A DNA stretch of 10,170 bases, taken from NCBI GenBank assembly GCA_964433065.1, contig CAYSPZ010000060.1:1-10170 (forward strand), written 5' to 3'. Source of the stretch: RGIG3009 sp964433065 (GTDB taxonomy: Bacteria > Bacillota > Clostridia > Oscillospirales > Acutalibacteraceae). The notes beneath the pieces were generated by a model. The model had not been told where the DNA came from, did not search any database, and saw only the letters and a list, made by a program, of their open reading frames with translations. Every line of letters begins with the position of its first letter. Position 1 is the stretch's first letter. The position numbers and the translations under genes are program-made. This document shows, in pieces, positions 1 to 6,488 of the stretch.

Positions 1-559
1 TAATCAAAAACTGCTTATCATATTCCACCAACTGCGCCACAAACTCACGGAACAACGAAAACGGCGGGTTCGTAACAACAATATCCGCCTGTTTCAGTAT
101 CTCCACACATTCGGGGGAGCGAAAATCGCCGTCCCCCTCTAAAAGTGTGAGAACATTGTTTTTGTTACAGAGTAAATATTCCACATCGGTCAAAGTAACC
201 GCACCGTCGCCGTCAGTATCCGTTACCTCGGTTATCTCAATTTTGTAGGGGTATCTTTTCGGGGTATCGTTGTCCTCCGGCAGAATATCGAATATAGATA
301 GCTGCTCAAACTGTTCACCGACAACGGGTGACCCCATATAACAGGTGGCGATTAACTTTTTAAGTCCTAAAAAGTTAAAGTTCATAGCAAAGTATTTGAA
401 AAAATTACTCTCATAAGGATCGTCGCAATTACAAAAAACGACCTTATCCTTGAAATGCTTTCTGTAATGCTTTAACTCCACCTCAATGTCGGCAAGCTGA
501 GTATAAAACTCATCTTTTTTGGCTTTATTGGCTTTGTTCAAATCGCTGTTCTTCGCCAT
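1..559 (-). CDS. EcoRI-family adenine-specific DNA methyltransferase, N-terminal part (cut by the left window edge)
   Basis: Reading leftward from the ATG at 557-559 gives 186 open codons that run off the window, so the C-terminus is missing. The family transfers a methyl group from S-adenosylmethionine to adenine N6 in DNA. Seen: a start MAKNSDLNKANKAKKDEFYT, a conserved-looking block FCNCDDPYESNFFKYF (residues 42-57), LIATCY (69-74), and the catalytic amino-methyltransferase motif NPPF at 164-167 preceded by DIVVT. These match my memory of the EcoRI methylase family, which is often solitary in gut Firmicutes; no restriction gene is visible here. A dockerin/EF-hand-like loop, D-x-D-x-D-G-x-V-x-x-x-D, lies at 114-125 before the catalytic motif. 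AGAGGT lies a few bases before the ATG and a strong promoter sits at 589-617. The stretch looks more A+T-rich than its neighbours, which may hint at transfer. Family call good; target site unknown. Confidence 0.85.
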   Translation of the reverse strand, partial: MAKNSDLNKANKAKKDEFYTQLADIEVELKHYRKHFKDKVVFCNCDDPYESNFFKYFAMNFNFLGLKKLIATCYMGSPVVGEQFEQLSIFDILPEDNDTPKRYPYKIEITEVTDTDGDGAVTLTDVEYLLCNKNNVLTLLEGDGDFRSPECVEILKQADIVVTNPPFSLFREFVAQLVEYDKQFLI

Positions 560-588
560 AATCTACCTCTGCTTATTTTAATAATGAC

Positions 589-617
589 AGTATACCATAT
601 ATTTCCCGAATTTTCAA
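589..617 (-). promoter_or_regulatory. Sigma-A promoter of the methyltransferase gene
   Basis: On the minus strand TTGAAA (612-617) and TATACT (589-594) are separated by exactly 17 nt, with TG one base before the -10 (extended -10). The expected start site leaves a leader of about two dozen bases before the ATG at 559. It lies just after the terminator of the upstream araC-type gene, so the methyltransferase appears to be its own transcription unit. Confidence 0.75.
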
Positions 618-624
618 CCAACAA

Positions 625-664
625 GAAAAAAGCGTGACATTCTCCGTTAAGAATATCACGCTTT
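625..664 (-). terminator. Rho-independent terminator after the AraC-family gene
   Basis: A 14-bp inverted repeat (629-642 with 651-664, one G-U wobble in the minus-strand RNA, 8-nt loop) is followed on the minus strand by a run of Ts. It starts 17 bases after the stop codon of the AraC-family gene and separates it from the methyltransferase promoter. Confidence 0.85.
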
Positions 665-680
665 GCGCCACCGCATTTTG

Positions 681-1511
681 TTATCCGTAATAGTGCTGTT
701 CGCTTTTTTGACGGTGCATACGATACTCGGTCGGGGTGACCTTCATATACTGGGAAAATTTTTGCGTAAAATAACTGGACGTACAAAATCCGCATTCACT
801 CGCGATCTTGGTGGTGCTCAGTGACGTGTTGGTCAACAACTCGCACGCTTTGTTGATGCGTTCGTTGATGATGTATTCGACAGGACTCATTCCCGTGATC
901 TCTTTAAACAGATGCGAGAACCGATCGGTGCTGAGGTGGGCGATCTCTGCAAGATCCCGTAACCGCAATTTGGTGCCGATGTTGGCATTGATATGTGCGA
1001 GAACGTCGTAGAACTCGGGTTTGACTTTGGCTTTTTTGGGAAGATACGTGTTTCCTGCTTGTACCAATCGCGCAAACAATTCATAGATCAGAGAAGTGAA
1101 CAAACAATCCTTGACGGTGTTGCTCTTGTCGCTGAACATCAGTGTGCGGATATCGTTAAAGATCCGACGAACGACCGGATCGTACGATACCCGATTGCGG
1201 AAATGCATCGACGACAGGGCGGGGAGGATCATCTTTTTTGTGTTGACGATCAAGCAGGTCGCCGTACACGGATCGCCCCAATTGGTACAACTGTGTATCT
1301 CGTGAGGATTGACGATGATCAGGTCGTTGCCGGATATGGTATAGTCGTTTCCTGCGCAATGGTAAACGCCGCCCGACGTCTGATAAAAGAACATCATTTC
1401 CACTTCTTCCTGGGAATGCGGCATCATCGGTCCCGGGAGATCGGTCACCGATACGCGAAAGGGGGACGTCTTCATATCGTCCGCACCCCAACGATATCCC
1501 GTATCGCCCAC
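681..1511 (-). CDS. AraC/XylS-family transcriptional regulator
   Basis: A 276-residue DNA-binding regulator with the usual two-part layout. The N-terminal half (roughly 25-100) looks like a cupin-type effector domain, with a core around YTISGNDLIIVNPHEIHSC, as in sugar-sensing family members. The C-terminal third (roughly 170-267) has the paired helix-turn-helix of the family: LRDLAEIAHLSTDRFSHLFKEITGMSP, split here as LRDLAEIAHLSTDRF and SHLFKEITGMSP (HTH 1), then TTKIASECGFCTSSYFTQKF (HTH 2) and the closing TPTEYR. I chose the GTG at 1509-1511 because GGAGG lies 8 nt before it. A GTG at 1520 overlaps that site, and the ATG at 1475 has no clear site. The gene has its own promoter and terminator. 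Such proteins usually activate carbohydrate genes in response to a sugar; target and effector here are unknown, and no adjacent sugar operon points to one. Confidence 0.88.
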   Translation of the reverse strand: MGDTGYRWGADDMKTSPFRVSVTDLPGPMMPHSQEEVEMMFFYQTSGGVYHCAGNDYTISGNDLIIVNPHEIHSCTNWGDPCTATCLIVNTKKMILPALSSMHFRNRVSYDPVVRRIFNDIRTLMFSDKSNTVKDCLFTSLIYELFARLVQAGNTYLPKKAKVKPEFYDVLAHINANIGTKLRLRDLAEIAHLSTDRFSHLFKEITGMSPVEYIINERINKACELLTNTSLSTTKIASECGFCTSSYFTQKFSQYMKVTPTEYRMHRQKSEQHYYG

Positions 1512-1519
1512 AACGTTCA

Positions 1520-1524
1520 CCTCC
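1520..1524 (-). promoter_or_regulatory. Ribosome binding site deciding the GTG start of the AraC-family gene
   Basis: GGAGG on the minus strand lies 8 nt from the GTG at 1511. It directly abuts and overlaps the more upstream GTG (1518-1520), which therefore cannot be served by it. Confidence 0.6.
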
Positions 1525-1581
1525 GTAGCAAATTTATTATATAAAATCGACGCATTTCTGCCATAAACAGCAATTTATTTA

Positions 1582-1610
1582 ATGATACCACAGCGGTTTT
1601 GAAAAATCAA
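1582..1610 (-). promoter_or_regulatory. Sigma-A promoter of the AraC-family gene
   Basis: TTGATT (1605-1610) and TATCAT (1582-1587) on the minus strand are 17 nt apart, with TG one base before the -10. The leader to the GTG at 1511 would be about 65 nt. The promoter starts about 14 bases past the phosphatase terminator, so regulator and phosphatase look independently transcribed. Confidence 0.7.
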
Positions 1611-1619
1611 CTTAAAATG

Positions 1620-1654
1620 TAAAACGACGCGCCGAAACGAATACGGCGCGTCGT
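1620..1654 (-). terminator. Rho-independent terminator after the alkaline phosphatase gene
   Basis: A perfect 11-bp G+C-rich stem (1624-1634 with 1644-1654, 9-nt loop) is followed on the minus strand by TTTTACATTTT. It lies about 45 bases after the phosphatase stop codon, beyond the 19-bp tandem repeats. The T-tract is interrupted, but the stem is very stable. Confidence 0.75.
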
Positions 1655-1661
1655 ATATTGA

Positions 1662-1718
1662 TTTACAGTTCGCTTTTTTATTTACAGTTCGCTTTTTTAT
1701 TTACAGTTCGCCTTTTAT
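1662..1718. repeat. 19-bp tandem repeat duplicating the 3' end of the phosphatase gene
   Basis: The unit tttacagttcgctttttta occurs perfectly at 1662-1680 and 1681-1699. A third, slightly diverged copy at 1700-1718 contains the gene's own last codons and its TAA stop. The repeat therefore looks like slippage duplication of the gene end into the 3' untranslated region. Because 19 is not a multiple of three, the extra copies do not extend the reading frame. Confidence 0.85.
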
Positions 1719-3203
1719 GGCGGCGATCAACGTTTTGGCGATATCGGTGTTATCCACCGTCGTATTACGGAAACGGTCAGCACCGTATCCTACCGCAAAC
1801 ACCGCAACGGGTACTCCCGTATGTCCGGTGGTGGTAAACAGGTCGGCGGATAATCCTCGTCCTTCTTCGGGGAGCAACACCCCGCCCGTTTCGTGGTCGG
1901 AGGTGATGAGAAGCAGGGTGTCGGGGTTGTTCTTCATAAACTTCAACACCACGGCAAGCGCGCGATCGAGATTGGAAACCGATTGGACTTTTTTGGTGAT
2001 GTCGTTGGAATGTCCCGCTTTGTCGGTGGTGGCATTTTCCACCATCAAGAAAAATCCGTTTTCGTTTTGCAGTCGGTTGAGTGCTATCTCGGTACTCTGT
2101 GCCAACCGATCGTTCGGTTGCGTGTTGTTCATATCTTCAAAGAACCCGAAAAACGGTCGTTCACAGTTCGGGTCGGTGTTCAATTGACTCTGTGCGGAGG
2201 ATATGCTTTTTGAAACGATCACCGTATCGAGATAACTTTTTAACGGGTTAGGTACGGCGCTCATAAAATTCTCATAGCCGATACCGATCACCACTTCGGG
2301 ACGGAACCGTGCATAATCACGCGCGATATTATTGGATTGTTCGCGGGTGTTGGTGTGTGCCACGAACGCGGACGGGGTCGCGCCGAGTACTTCGTCGTTG
2401 GTTACGACCCCCACACGTTTGCCGTTTGCCCGCGCGATCTCGGATGCGTTTTCCAATTTTTTGCCGGTACCGAGTACACCGATGCACCCGTTATAGGTTT
2501 TCGTACCGGTCGCGAGCGCCGTTCCTGCCGCCGCCGAATCGGTGACGGTCGAATCGAGCGAATGGGTGGTGCATTCACCGCGGTTGGGAATGCGATCGAG
2601 GATCAATCCAAACTCAAAATTCCCCGTTCCGTATTGCCGACACAACGTAATATCGTTTTGTCCCATACCGTCTCCGATCATCAGGATGACGTTTTTCGGT
2701 TTCACATACGTTTGCGAAAGAATGGCATCGACCTCTTTTGCGGTGATGCTGATCGGTTCTTGTGAAAACCAACTGTCGCCTGACGGCGCCGCCGTGGCGG
2801 TCGTGGTCGCAACGGTGGTTGAGGTGGTCGTTGTAACGACGGTCGTGGTGGTAGGTTTCGTTGTCGTTGCAACGGTAGTCGAGGCGGTAGGTTTCGTTAC
2901 AACGGTGGTCGAGGCGGCAGTTGCAGTGGTGACCACCATTGAGGTGGTTGACTTAGTCGTCGTGGTCGACGGTACCGTTGCGGTGGTCGTAACGGTTGTT
3001 TCGTCGGCGGTCGTTGTCGTCGTTTTGACTTCGGTACCGCTCGTCGAGGTGCTGTCTGTGGCGGTGTCCGTCGTCCCCGTTTCGACCGTTTGGGTGGTCG
3101 TCGCAGTGGTGGTTGTCGTATCCGTCTGCGATGCAGGACCGCACGCGACCATCGATACCCACAATAGCGTAACGGTCAACAAACTCAGAATCTTTTTCAT
3201 CAT
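1701..3203 (-). CDS. Alkaline phosphatase lipoprotein with a long Thr-rich stalk
   Basis: A 500-residue secreted phosphomonoesterase of the PhoA-type alkaline phosphatase family, which releases inorganic phosphate from organic monoesters outside the cell. Residues 1-20 are a Sec signal with lipobox MVAC, so Cys21 should be lipidated. Residues about 24-140 are a disordered Thr/Val/Ala-rich linker. The catalytic domain starts near 165: metal-site IGDGMG (D178), nucleophile in TDSAAAGTA (S223), VENATTDKAGHS (E389, D394, H398), SDHETGG (D436, H437) and TGHTG (H461). These match E. coli D51, S102, E322/D327/H331, D369/H370 and H412. The residue matching E. coli D153 appears to be G274 (LGATP). The start overlaps the regulator's stop as ATGA, and AGGAGGG lies 6 nt upstream, so translation is coupled. 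No Pho box was recognised; control by the TetR protein is more likely. The enzyme family is near certain; the natural substrate is unknown. Confidence 0.92.
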   Translation of the reverse strand: MMKKILSLLTVTLLWVSMVACGPASQTDTTTTTATTTQTVETGTTDTATDSTSTSGTEVKTTTTTADETTVTTTATVPSTTTTKSTTSMVVTTATAASTTVVTKPTASTTVATTTKPTTTTVVTTTTSTTVATTTATAAPSGDSWFSQEPISITAKEVDAILSQTYVKPKNVILMIGDGMGQNDITLCRQYGTGNFEFGLILDRIPNRGECTTHSLDSTVTDSAAAGTALATGTKTYNGCIGVLGTGKKLENASEIARANGKRVGVVTNDEVLGATPSAFVAHTNTREQSNNIARDYARFRPEVVIGIGYENFMSAVPNPLKSYLDTVIVSKSISSAQSQLNTDPNCERPFFGFFEDMNNTQPNDRLAQSTEIALNRLQNENGFFLMVENATTDKAGHSNDITKKVQSVSNLDRALAVVLKFMKNNPDTLLLITSDHETGGVLLPEEGRGLSADLFTTTGHTGVPVAVFAVGYGADRFRNTTVDNTDIAKTLIAAIKGEL

Positions 3204-3751
3204 ACAGAACCCTCCTCATTGTGTGTTTCGGTTACGGTCAAATAATACTGTGCGACCGTTTCGGGCGGTGTTTGCATCTTTTCACGCATCCACCATTGTA
3301 CCGTTTCGGCAAAATTGCCCACTAAATGTTCCAACAAAAATTCTTGCGGTACGGGGATGCGAAAACAGGGGAGATATTGCAGGAACATCTGCCGCAAATG
3401 CGCTTTGAAATAGCCCATAAACAACTCGCCGCTGTCGGACAACAACACCTTTGTAAGATCCTGCCGCGCGTCGCGTATATGCCATAGCGTGTGGGACAAC
3501 TTGGCTTCAAGGTCGTCGTCCTTTCCCGCAAACGGACACGGATCGTTCTCAAAGAGCGGATAAAACAACTCTTCACACAATGCGTCCAACAATAGGTCCT
3601 TGGTTTCAAAATGCGCGTAAAAGGTACTGCGTCCCACGTCCGCTTTTTCCAGAATATCCTGCACGGTGATGCGATCGTATCGCGTATTTTCAAGCAATGC
3701 CCGAAATGCCGTGAGGATCGCGTTGTGCGTTTTTCGTTGTCGACGATCCAT
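3200..3751 (-). CDS. TetR/AcrR-family transcriptional regulator
   Basis: A 183-residue repressor-type protein. The N-terminal DNA-binding domain (about 5-52) has the family helix-turn-helix TVQDILEKADVGRSTFYAHF (29-48) followed by KDLLLDAL. The C-terminal ligand domain resembles the TetR_C_8 type (my inference from the pattern LFMGYFKAHLRQMF and EHLVGNFAETVQWWM). The frame is open upstream to 3826, but GGAGG lies 5 nt before the ATG at 3749-3751, where a typical family N-terminus (MDRRQRKTHNAILTAF) begins, so I use that start. Its stop overlaps the start of the phosphatase gene by four bases (ATGA), giving a two-gene operon. The regulator probably controls its own operon and perhaps the divergent cation exporter through the palindrome at 3850-3864. 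The effector is unknown. Confidence 0.88.
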   Translation of the reverse strand: MDRRQRKTHNAILTAFRALLENTRYDRITVQDILEKADVGRSTFYAHFETKDLLLDALCEELFYPLFENDPCPFAGKDDDLEAKLSHTLWHIRDARQDLTKVLLSDSGELFMGYFKAHLRQMFLQYLPCFRIPVPQEFLLEHLVGNFAETVQWWMREKMQTPPETVAQYYLTVTETHNEEGSV

Positions 3752-3756
3752 ATCTG

Positions 3757-3761
3757 CCTCC
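3757..3761 (-). promoter_or_regulatory. Ribosome binding site deciding the TetR-family start
   Basis: GGAGG on the minus strand sits 5 nt before the ATG at 3751. It excludes the 25-residue longer reading that runs back to 3826, which has no family-like sequence. Confidence 0.7.
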
Positions 3762-3849
3762 GTACTTTTTTGCCGTTTTGTTCGGTATCGGATATCCCCG
3801 CTGCTTTGTCTGTTGCTGTTGCGCACGTCGGCGGATACACTGAAAATGC

Positions 3850-3864
3850 CGAACAGTATGTTCG
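3850..3864. promoter_or_regulatory. Candidate operator palindrome between TetR-family gene and cation exporter
   Basis: A perfect inverted repeat CGAACA-gta-TGTTCG. It falls at about +1 to +16 of the predicted regulator promoter and over the weak -35 region of the predicted exporter promoter, so a bound repressor could block both. A lone half site TGTTCG occurs at 3779-3784 in the regulator leader. Binding by the TetR protein is inferred from position only. Confidence 0.45.
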
Positions 3865-3878
3865 ATATTTACTATACT
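3850..3878 (+). promoter_or_regulatory. Possible promoter of the cation exporter
   Basis: TATACT (3873-3878) is a near-consensus -10 that would give a leader of about 28 nt before the GTG at 3913. The -35 position (3850-3855, CGAACA) is poor and lies inside the palindrome. An alternative is TTGCTG (3813-3818), 17 nt, TACACT (3836-3841), which would place the palindrome just after the start site. Confidence 0.4.
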
Positions 3879-3899
3879 ATATTGAATCGTGTTTTTCAA
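3871..3899 (-). promoter_or_regulatory. Sigma-A promoter of the TetR/alkaline phosphatase operon
   Basis: On the minus strand TTGAAA (3894-3899) and TATAGT (3871-3876) are separated by 17 nt. The start site would be near 3865, immediately before the palindrome, leaving a leader of roughly 110 nt to the ATG at 3751. The -35 overlaps the ribosome binding site of the divergent exporter, so the two transcripts start back to back in a very compact region. Confidence 0.65.
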
Positions 3900-3904
3900 G
3901 GAGG
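3898..3904 (+). promoter_or_regulatory. Ribosome binding site deciding the GTG start of the cation exporter
   Basis: AAGGAGG lies 8 nt before the GTG at 3913. The upstream in-frame GTG at 3889 would place this site inside the coding region, so 3913 is preferred. Confidence 0.7.
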
Positions 3905-3912
3905 AATTTTTT

Positions 3913-4797
3913 GTGACGTCGCAATATCGTATTTTGATCGCCTTTCTGCTCAACCTGTTCTTCGCATTGATCGAAGCGGTCGGCGGCATACTGACAGGCA
4001 GTGTGTCGGTGCTGTCCGATGCGGTACACGATCTGGGGGACAGTATCAGTATCGGTATTTCCTATCTGCTCGAACGGGTGAGTAAAAAGCACCCCGATAC
4101 TCACCATACATACGGATACGCACGCTATTCGGTACTCGGCAGTTTGATCACCAATCTCCTGCTCGTTGTCGGTTCGGTGACCGTCGTGATCGCATCGGTG
4201 CGCCGTCTCATCGACCCCGTTTCCGTCGACCACAACGGAATGTTCTTACTCGCACTGCTCGGTATCCTGGTCAACGGCGCGGCGGCACTCTTTACCCATC
4301 GTGGCGAGTCGCTCAACCAGAAAGCCGTCAGTCTGCATTTGTTGGAAGATCTGCTCGGTTGGGTGTGCGTATTGGTCGGTGCCGTTGTGATCCGCGTGAC
4401 GGGATTCGTACAAGCGGACGCGCTCATCTCGATCGGTGTGGCGGTCTTTTTGGCATATCACGCACTGAAAGGGATACGAGCGGCGGGGGATGTTTTTTTG
4501 GATAAAACACCTGACGGTGTTGACGTCGACGCTTTGACCGCCAAACTTTCCGCCATCGACGGTGTGGCGGACGTTCATCATTTGCATCTGCGCAGTCTGG
4601 ACGGGTTTCACCACACCGCAACCGTCCACGTTGTCACCGATGCCGATCCGCATCCCGTCCGCCGCGCGGTCGAGCGGTGCCTGTCCGAACACGGCGCGGT
4701 ATGCGTGACGGTACAGACCGAACGTGCCGACGATGGTTGTCCGTATCATCATTGCCACGTTGAAGCGCCGCCCCACCATCATCACCACCATCATTGA
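3913..4797 (+). CDS. Cation diffusion facilitator (CzcD/ZitB-like metal efflux protein) with poly-His tail
   Basis: A 294-residue membrane antiporter that exports divalent metal, most likely zinc, in exchange for protons. Hydrophobic segments lie at about 6-28, 31-54, 76-98, 110-127, 142-161 and 167-188, the six helices expected for the family. The transport site is seen as H39xxxD43 in SDAVHDLGDS and H142xxxD146 in LHLLEDLLGW, the HD-HD set typical of zinc-type members. HTYGYARYSVLG (65-76) is the usual loop after helix 2. A cytoplasmic ferredoxin-like domain follows (about 200-270). The protein ends in a metal-binding-looking tail, CPYHHCHVEAPP then seven histidines. The GTG start at 3913 rests on AAGGAGG 8 nt upstream. 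It is divergent from the TetR/phosphatase operon. No convincing terminator follows, so some read-through into the next operon is possible. Metal specificity is inferred. Confidence 0.92.
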   Translation: MTSQYRILIAFLLNLFFALIEAVGGILTGSVSVLSDAVHDLGDSISIGISYLLERVSKKHPDTHHTYGYARYSVLGSLITNLLLVVGSVTVVIASVRRLIDPVSVDHNGMFLLALLGILVNGAAALFTHRGESLNQKAVSLHLLEDLLGWVCVLVGAVVIRVTGFVQADALISIGVAVFLAYHALKGIRAAGDVFLDKTPDGVDVDALTAKLSAIDGVADVHHLHLRSLDGFHHTATVHVVTDADPHPVRRAVERCLSEHGAVCVTVQTERADDGCPYHHCHVEAPPHHHHHHH

Positions 4798-4805
4798 TGA
4801 ATTTT

Positions 4806-4844
4806 TTGAAAAAGGTGGAAAAATCGTGTAATATGTGGTAAACT
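4806..4844 (+). promoter_or_regulatory. Promoter pair of the nucleoside phosphorylase operon
   Basis: TTGAAA (4806-4811), 17 nt, TAATAT (4829-4834) forms a near-consensus sigma-A promoter. A second, overlapping set, TGGAAA (4816-4821), 17 nt, TAAACT (4839-4844) with an extended TG, lies 10 bases downstream. Either gives a leader of about 20-30 nt to the ATG at 4869. The first -35 lies only nine bases after the exporter stop codon. Confidence 0.7.
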
Positions 4845-4868
4845 AATATCCGAAGAGGAGGGAACGCG

Positions 4869-5687
4869 ATGTACGCTAAAGTGTTGCAATGCGTGAAGAG
4901 TATCCGTCAAAAAACAGATTTTGTTCCCGATCTTGCGCTGGTTCTCGGTTCGGGTCTCGGTGGTTACGCTGACCGCATCCGAACCGTTTCGACCGTTGCG
5001 TACGAGGAGATCGACGGGTTTCCCGTGTCTACCGTTGCGGGTCATAACGGTCGTTTTGTGTTCGGTTACGTTGAAGACGTTCCCGTAGTCGCGATGCAGG
5101 GTCGCGTTCACTATTACGAAGGGTACGCAATGTCCGACGTGGTACTGCCGATACGGGTGATGGGCCTGCTCGGCGCCGAACGACTGGTGTTGACCAACGC
5201 GGCAGGCGGTATCAACGAGCGGTTTCGCGCGGGCGATCTGATGCTGATCACCGACCACATTGCGACTGCTCTGCCGAGCCCTTTACGCGGTGAAAATCTC
5301 GATGCATTTGGACCGCGTTTCCCCGATATGACCGAAGTGTACAGTAAGCGGATGGGTGCGGTCGTCAAAGCGGCGGCAGAGCGACTGTCCGTGCCGTTAC
5401 AACAAGGTGTGTACGTACAACTCGGCGGTCCGCAATACGAAACGCCCGCCGAGATCCGTATGTACCGCGCACTCGGTGCCGACGCGGTCGGTATGAGTAC
5501 CGCATGCGAAGCGATCGCCGCACGGCATATGGGTCTTGAAGTGTGCGGGATCTCTTGCATCACCAACGCGGCGGCGGGCGGAAACGCAGCGGCGCTTGAT
5601 CACAAGGAAGTACAAGCCACCGCCGACCGTGTATCCGCGACGATGGCGGCTCTGCTCACCGACAGTATCCGTTCTTTTTATAATTGA
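4869..5687 (+). CDS. punA: Purine-nucleoside phosphorylase (trimeric PNP/MTAP type)
   Basis: A 272-residue cytoplasmic enzyme of purine salvage. It cleaves (deoxy)inosine and guanosine with phosphate into free base and ribose 1-phosphate. Length and motifs fit the trimeric family: phosphate loop VLGSGLGG (25-32, S28), GHNG (H59), GRVHYYEG (78-85; R79, H81, Y83), LTNAAGG (108-114), GGPQYETPAE (186-195, E191), DAVGMST (205-211, M209) and base-binding CITNAAAGG (230-238, T232, N233), with H245 further on. These match human S33, H64, R84, H86, Y88, E201, M219, T242, N243 and probably H257. GGAGGG lies 6 nt before the ATG. It is the first gene of a three-gene run; the next gene starts nine bases after its stop. 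Family certain; exact base preference not determined, and methylthioadenosine as substrate is less likely. Confidence 0.95.
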   Translation: MYAKVLQCVKSIRQKTDFVPDLALVLGSGLGGYADRIRTVSTVAYEEIDGFPVSTVAGHNGRFVFGYVEDVPVVAMQGRVHYYEGYAMSDVVLPIRVMGLLGAERLVLTNAAGGINERFRAGDLMLITDHIATALPSPLRGENLDAFGPRFPDMTEVYSKRMGAVVKAAAERLSVPLQQGVYVQLGGPQYETPAEIRMYRALGADAVGMSTACEAIAARHMGLEVCGISCITNAAAGGNAAALDHKEVQATADRVSATMAALLTDSIRSFYN

Positions 5688-5696
5688 GGTGTAAAC

Positions 5697-6488
5697 ATGC
5701 GCATTGACTTCCATACCCATTGTTTTCCTGACAGGATCGCCGCAAAAGCGATCGATAAACTCTCGTTTGTTTCGGGCGGACTTATTCCGTATACCGACGG
5801 GACGGTGGACGGGCTCAGGCAACGGATGGCACGGGATGGGGTAGATCTGTCGGTGGTGCTGAACATTGCGACCAACGCTGCCCAACAAAAAAACGTCAAC
5901 GATTTTGCCGCGTCTATCAATAACGGTGTCGATATCGTGGCATTCGGATCGGTGTTTCCGAGCAGCGAAGAGGCATTCGACGAATTGGAATGTATCAAAG
6001 CACTCGGTCTAAAAGGGGTCAAACTACATCCCGATTATCAGGGGTTCTCGGTAGACGATCCGCGCTTTAAACCGCTTTATCGTAAGATCTCGTCGCTCGG
6101 TCTTATTACCGTATTCCACGCGGGATACGACTACGGGTTCGCACCGCCCTACGGTGCGACTCCCGAGAAAATGGCGAAAGCACTCGAATGGTTTGATACC
6201 CCCGTCGTCGCGGCGCATTGGGGCGGTCTCAGTTGCAGTGCGGACGTGGTTCGATACCTGTGCGGCAAAGACGTGTATTTCGACACGTCGTTCGGGTGTT
6301 CACACCTTCCCAAATACTATGCCGAACAGATATTGGAAAAACACGGTGTCGATCGAATGTTGTTCGGTACCGACACCCCGTGGCAGACGGCGGAAATGGA
6401 GTGCCGTCTGCTCGACACGCTTTCTCTCACCGAAACCGAGCGCGAGGCGATCGATTGCGGCAACGCCAAACGCTTGTTGGGATTATAA
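5697..6488 (+). CDS. Amidohydrolase-2 family metal-dependent hydrolase
   Basis: A 263-residue TIM-barrel hydrolase or decarboxylase of the amidohydrolase superfamily (Pfam Amidohydro_2 type). Metal ligands and active-site motifs are in order: DFHTHCFP (4-11; H6, H8), GVKLHPDYQGF (107-117; H111), VFHAGYDYG (139-147; H141), VAAHWGGLS (171-179; H174) and MLFGTDTPW (221-229; D226). All are present, so the enzyme should be active. AGGTG precedes the ATG at 5697, nine bases after the phosphorylase stop, so the two are cotranscribed and perhaps translationally coupled. The family includes uracil/orotate-related, aromatic acid and lactone enzymes, and no subgroup is fixed by the sequence. Linkage to a purine phosphorylase makes a nucleoside- or base-derived substrate possible, but this is context only. 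Confidence 0.87.
   Translation: MRIDFHTHCFPDRIAAKAIDKLSFVSGGLIPYTDGTVDGLRQRMARDGVDLSVVLNIATNAAQQKNVNDFAASINNGVDIVAFGSVFPSSEEAFDELECIKALGLKGVKLHPDYQGFSVDDPRFKPLYRKISSLGLITVFHAGYDYGFAPPYGATPEKMAKALEWFDTPVVAAHWGGLSCSADVVRYLCGKDVYFDTSFGCSHLPKYYAEQILEKHGVDRMLFGTDTPWQTAEMECRLLDTLSLTETEREAIDCGNAKRLLGL

Noticed and set aside
2542..3408. A 288-codon rightward open frame with long valine runs opposite the phosphatase
   Set aside because: The valine runs are just the complement of the Thr-rich stalk codons. The opposite strand has clear signal, catalytic motifs and ribosome binding site.
3787..3800. The palindrome GGATATCC in the TetR-family leader as an operator
   Set aside because: It is only 8 bp, lies inside the transcribed leader away from both promoters, and is expected by chance. 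The 15-bp palindrome at 3850-3864 is better placed.
3752..3912. Pho-box repeats for phosphate control of the phosphatase
   Set aside because: I saw no spaced TT(A/T/C)ACA direct repeats near the operon promoter.
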